Shown here piece by piece: positions 23,275-24,831 of a DNA stretch of 24,831 nucleotides (position 1 is its first letter; the number at the start of each line of letters is the position of its first letter). Origin of the DNA: Bacillota bacterium. Its GTDB lineage: Bacteria > Bacillota > Clostridia > Lachnospirales > Lachnospiraceae. The stretch covers positions 1 to 24,831 of the forward strand of contig JAEZKL010000026.1 in the NCBI GenBank assembly GCA_023415475.1. Reading direction: 5' to 3'. Made by a program: the position numbers and the translations under genes. Under the pieces are notes generated by a model, which saw only the letters and a program-made list of their open reading frames with translations, did not search any database and was not told where the DNA came from.

Positions 23275-24411
23275 ATGAAATATCGTAATTTTGAAAAGCT
23301 AGGGATTCATACATCCTTACTTGGCTTTGGATGCATGCGCTTTCCTCTTGACAAGGATGGTAATATTGATGAGGCTCGTTCCATGGAAATGCTCGATACC
23401 GCATACCAAGACGGTGTGAATTATTATGATACGGCTTATGTATATCATGGAGGTAAAAGCGAAGAATTCACGGGAAGGTTCTTAGAAAAATATGATCGTA
23501 GTACCTATTATCTTGCTACTAAATTGCCGATCTGGGATGTAAACTCCGTGGCAGATGCTAAACGAATCTTTGAAGACCAGTTAAGCAGATTGAATAAGAG
23601 CTATATTGACTTCTATCTGCTACACTCCTTTAACCGGGGAAGCTTTGACCGAATGGTAAGCTTAGGAATCCTGGAATATATGGATCAATTAAAGGCTGAA
23701 GGAAAGATCAGATATCTGGGCTTCTCCTTCCACGACGATTATGAAGCCTTTGAATACATTATGAGGTTTCGAGACTGGGATTTCTGTCAGATTCAGCTAA
23801 ACTATATGGACGCTGAGCTTCAGGCCGGGCTCAAAGGCTATCATCTGGCAGCTGATCTGGGCGTGCCGATCATCGTAATGGAGCCGGTAAAGGGTGGTTC
23901 CATTGCAAAGCTTCCCCTGAATGCAGTACCTGTCTTTGAAGCAATCCACCAGGGAAAAACCCCTGCCTCCTGGGCAATCCGTTGGGTGGCTTCCCTGCCG
24001 AATGTGAAGGTGATTCTCAGTGGAATGTCGGATATGGAACAGGTCAAAGATAATCTGGATACCGTGAATAATTTCCTACCGCTAAACGAGGAAGAATACA
24101 ATGCTATCAATACAGTGGCCGACATCCTGCGACATCGGGTTAAAAACGGCTGTACCGGCTGCTCCTATTGCATGCCCTGCCCGGCAGGTGTGGATATCCC
24201 AAGAAGCTTTAGTCTATGGAACGATTTCGGAAGATACGAGAATCACGGAGAAATGAAATGGCAATGGACCTTTAATTTCGATGAGTCAAAGAAAGCAAAG
24301 AACTGCATCGAATGCGGTCAATGTGAAGAAGCCTGCCCTCAGAAGCTTTCCATCCGGGAGGATTTGAAGATCGTTCAGCTGGAATTTGATGCAATCGTAA
24401 AAACCACCTAA
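23275..24411 (+). CDS. Aldo/keto reductase with C-terminal 4Fe-4S ferredoxin-like domain
   Basis: The 378-residue product combines an aldo/keto reductase barrel (about 1-285) with an iron-sulfur tail (about 285-378). The catalytic tetrad is complete: Asp52 and Tyr57 in YDTAYVYHGGKSE, Lys83 in LATKLP and His117 in FYLLHSFN. The tail has two cysteine groups, NGCTGCSYCMPCPAGVDIP and NCIECGQCEEACP, the latter a classic CxxCxxCxxxCP cluster motif. This is the 'predicted oxidoreductase of the aldo/keto reductase family' seen in many anaerobes; the substrate is unknown. The start at 23275 matches the family N-terminus (MKYRNFEKLGI). The frame is open 41 codons further up, but that part does not look like the family. 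Probably regulated by the divergent MocR protein. Confidence 0.92.
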   Translation: MKYRNFEKLGIHTSLLGFGCMRFPLDKDGNIDEARSMEMLDTAYQDGVNYYDTAYVYHGGKSEEFTGRFLEKYDRSTYYLATKLPIWDVNSVADAKRIFEDQLSRLNKSYIDFYLLHSFNRGSFDRMVSLGILEYMDQLKAEGKIRYLGFSFHDDYEAFEYIMRFRDWDFCQIQLNYMDAELQAGLKGYHLAADLGVPIIVMEPVKGGSIAKLPLNAVPVFEAIHQGKTPASWAIRWVASLPNVKVILSGMSDMEQVKDNLDTVNNFLPLNEEEYNAINTVADILRHRVKNGCTGCSYCMPCPAGVDIPRSFSLWNDFGRYENHGEMKWQWTFNFDESKKAKNCIECGQCEEACPQKLSIREDLKIVQLEFDAIVKTT

Positions 24412-24435
24412 AATTTCAAATGTATTACCTTAAAT

Positions 24436-24783
24436 TTATTTCCCAATTTAATATTAATAAAGTTCTATTTTTATAGGAGATTAATATCTCCCGATTGACT
24501 ATTAATATAAGTACTAATATTTAGAGGGAGACTATAATCTCCCGATCCACATTAATTTCTTTTATTGAAAAGGGAGACTTAAATCTCCCATTCTAATATT
24601 AATATAGTTCTATTTTTCTAAGGGGAGACTAAAATCTCCCGAGCTACTATGAATAAAGTTTTATTTTCGAAGGGGAGACTAAAATCTCCCGAGCTACTAT
24701 GAATAAAGTTCTATTTTTTGAAGGGGAGACTAAAATCTCCCGAGCTACTATGAATAAAGTTCTATTTTTGAAGGGAGATTTGT
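24436..24783 (+). repeat. ~50-bp tandem repeat array of GGGAGA...TCTCCC palindromes leading into a gene start
   Basis: Six palindromes recur about every 50 bp: 24476-24491, 24526-24543, 24572-24589, 24623-24640, 24673-24690 and 24724-24741. The last three are identical (GGGAGACTAAAATCTCCC). Between them lies a conserved segment, best seen as GAGCTACTATGAATAAAG then TTCTATTTTTGA. The first units are diverged and a decayed half unit precedes them. A seventh left arm, GGGAGA (24773-24778), is the ribosome binding site of the gene starting at 24784. Each unit thus holds a Shine-Dalgarno-like left arm, its complement, and a TACTAT that could be a -10 box. The array fills the gap after the reductase gene; no protein-coding reading spans it. 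Confidence 0.9.
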
Positions 24784-24831
24784 ATGAAACAAGTAAATTT
24801 TGCAGCTACCGGAGATAAGGTAAGTGAACTC
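24784..24831 (+). CDS. Start of a further gene, possibly a second aldo/keto reductase (truncated)
   Basis: Sixteen codons are visible before the window ends: MKQVNFAATGDKVSEL. AGGGAG lies six bases upstream of the ATG and is the terminal half unit of the repeat array. The pattern of an N-terminal strand followed by TG-KVSEL is common at the start of aldo/keto reductases, and the preceding gene is one, but 16 residues are too few for a firm call. Confidence 0.5.
   Translation, partial: MKQVNFAATGDKVSEL

Noticed and set aside
24470..24780. CRISPR array reading of the 50-bp periodic palindromes
   Set aside because: The segments between palindromes are themselves repeated rather than unique spacers, the last unit merges with a ribosome binding site, and no cas gene is present.

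Overview
The window looks like chromosome of a spore-forming, low-GC Firmicute, most likely a Lachnospiraceae or related clostridium. The grounds are strong AGGAGG-type ribosome binding sites, SigA-like promoters, two SleC-type spore cortex-lytic enzymes, a ThiT-type vitamin transporter behind a TPP riboswitch, and family-level protein resemblance. No rRNA, tRNA, phage gene, transposase or CRISPR array is visible.

Layout from left to right. 1-1110 (-): N-terminal two thirds of glutamine-dependent NAD synthetase, cut by the window edge. 1338-1553 (-): a non-coding RNA with its own promoter and terminator, best read as 6S RNA. 1663-3847 (-): a response regulator/histidine kinase operon. 4242-6837 (-): a LacI-type regulator and 4-alpha-glucanotransferase (malQ). 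Upstream of malQ lie a collapsed sugar ABC permease gene, a triple 12-bp operator-like repeat and a promoter, which I read as what is left of a maltodextrin transport operon. 7344-8756 (+): a secreted Big2-domain protein and a glyoxalase-fold protein. 8834-10514 (-): a P-loop kinase-like protein and an aminoglycoside-phosphotransferase-fold kinase. 10857-15133 (-): carA-carB, behind a leader that can form competing antiterminator and terminator structures. 15519-18195 (+): two tandem sleC-like genes, followed by a 268-bp imperfect inverted repeat. 18603-20222 (-): a membrane-anchored polysaccharide deacetylase and thiT with its TPP riboswitch. 20525-21538 (+): a lipoprotein N-acetylmuramoyl-L-alanine amidase. 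21683-23068 (-) and 23275-24411 (+): a divergent MocR-type regulator and an iron-sulfur aldo/keto reductase. 24436-24783: an array of ~50-bp repeats leading into the start of another gene, cut off at the right edge.

Most genes are housekeeping or metabolic: NAD and carbamoyl-phosphate synthesis, thiamine uptake, glucan metabolism, cell wall and spore cortex remodelling. The most unusual features are regulatory or structural rather than protein-coding. In the 24.5-24.8 kb array each unit carries a GGGAGA...TCTCCC palindrome, and the last unit's left arm is the ribosome binding site of the next gene. The others are the long inverted repeat after the sleC pair, the permease remnant fused to an operator cluster, and the carAB leader. 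I did not see a convincing new multi-gene system.
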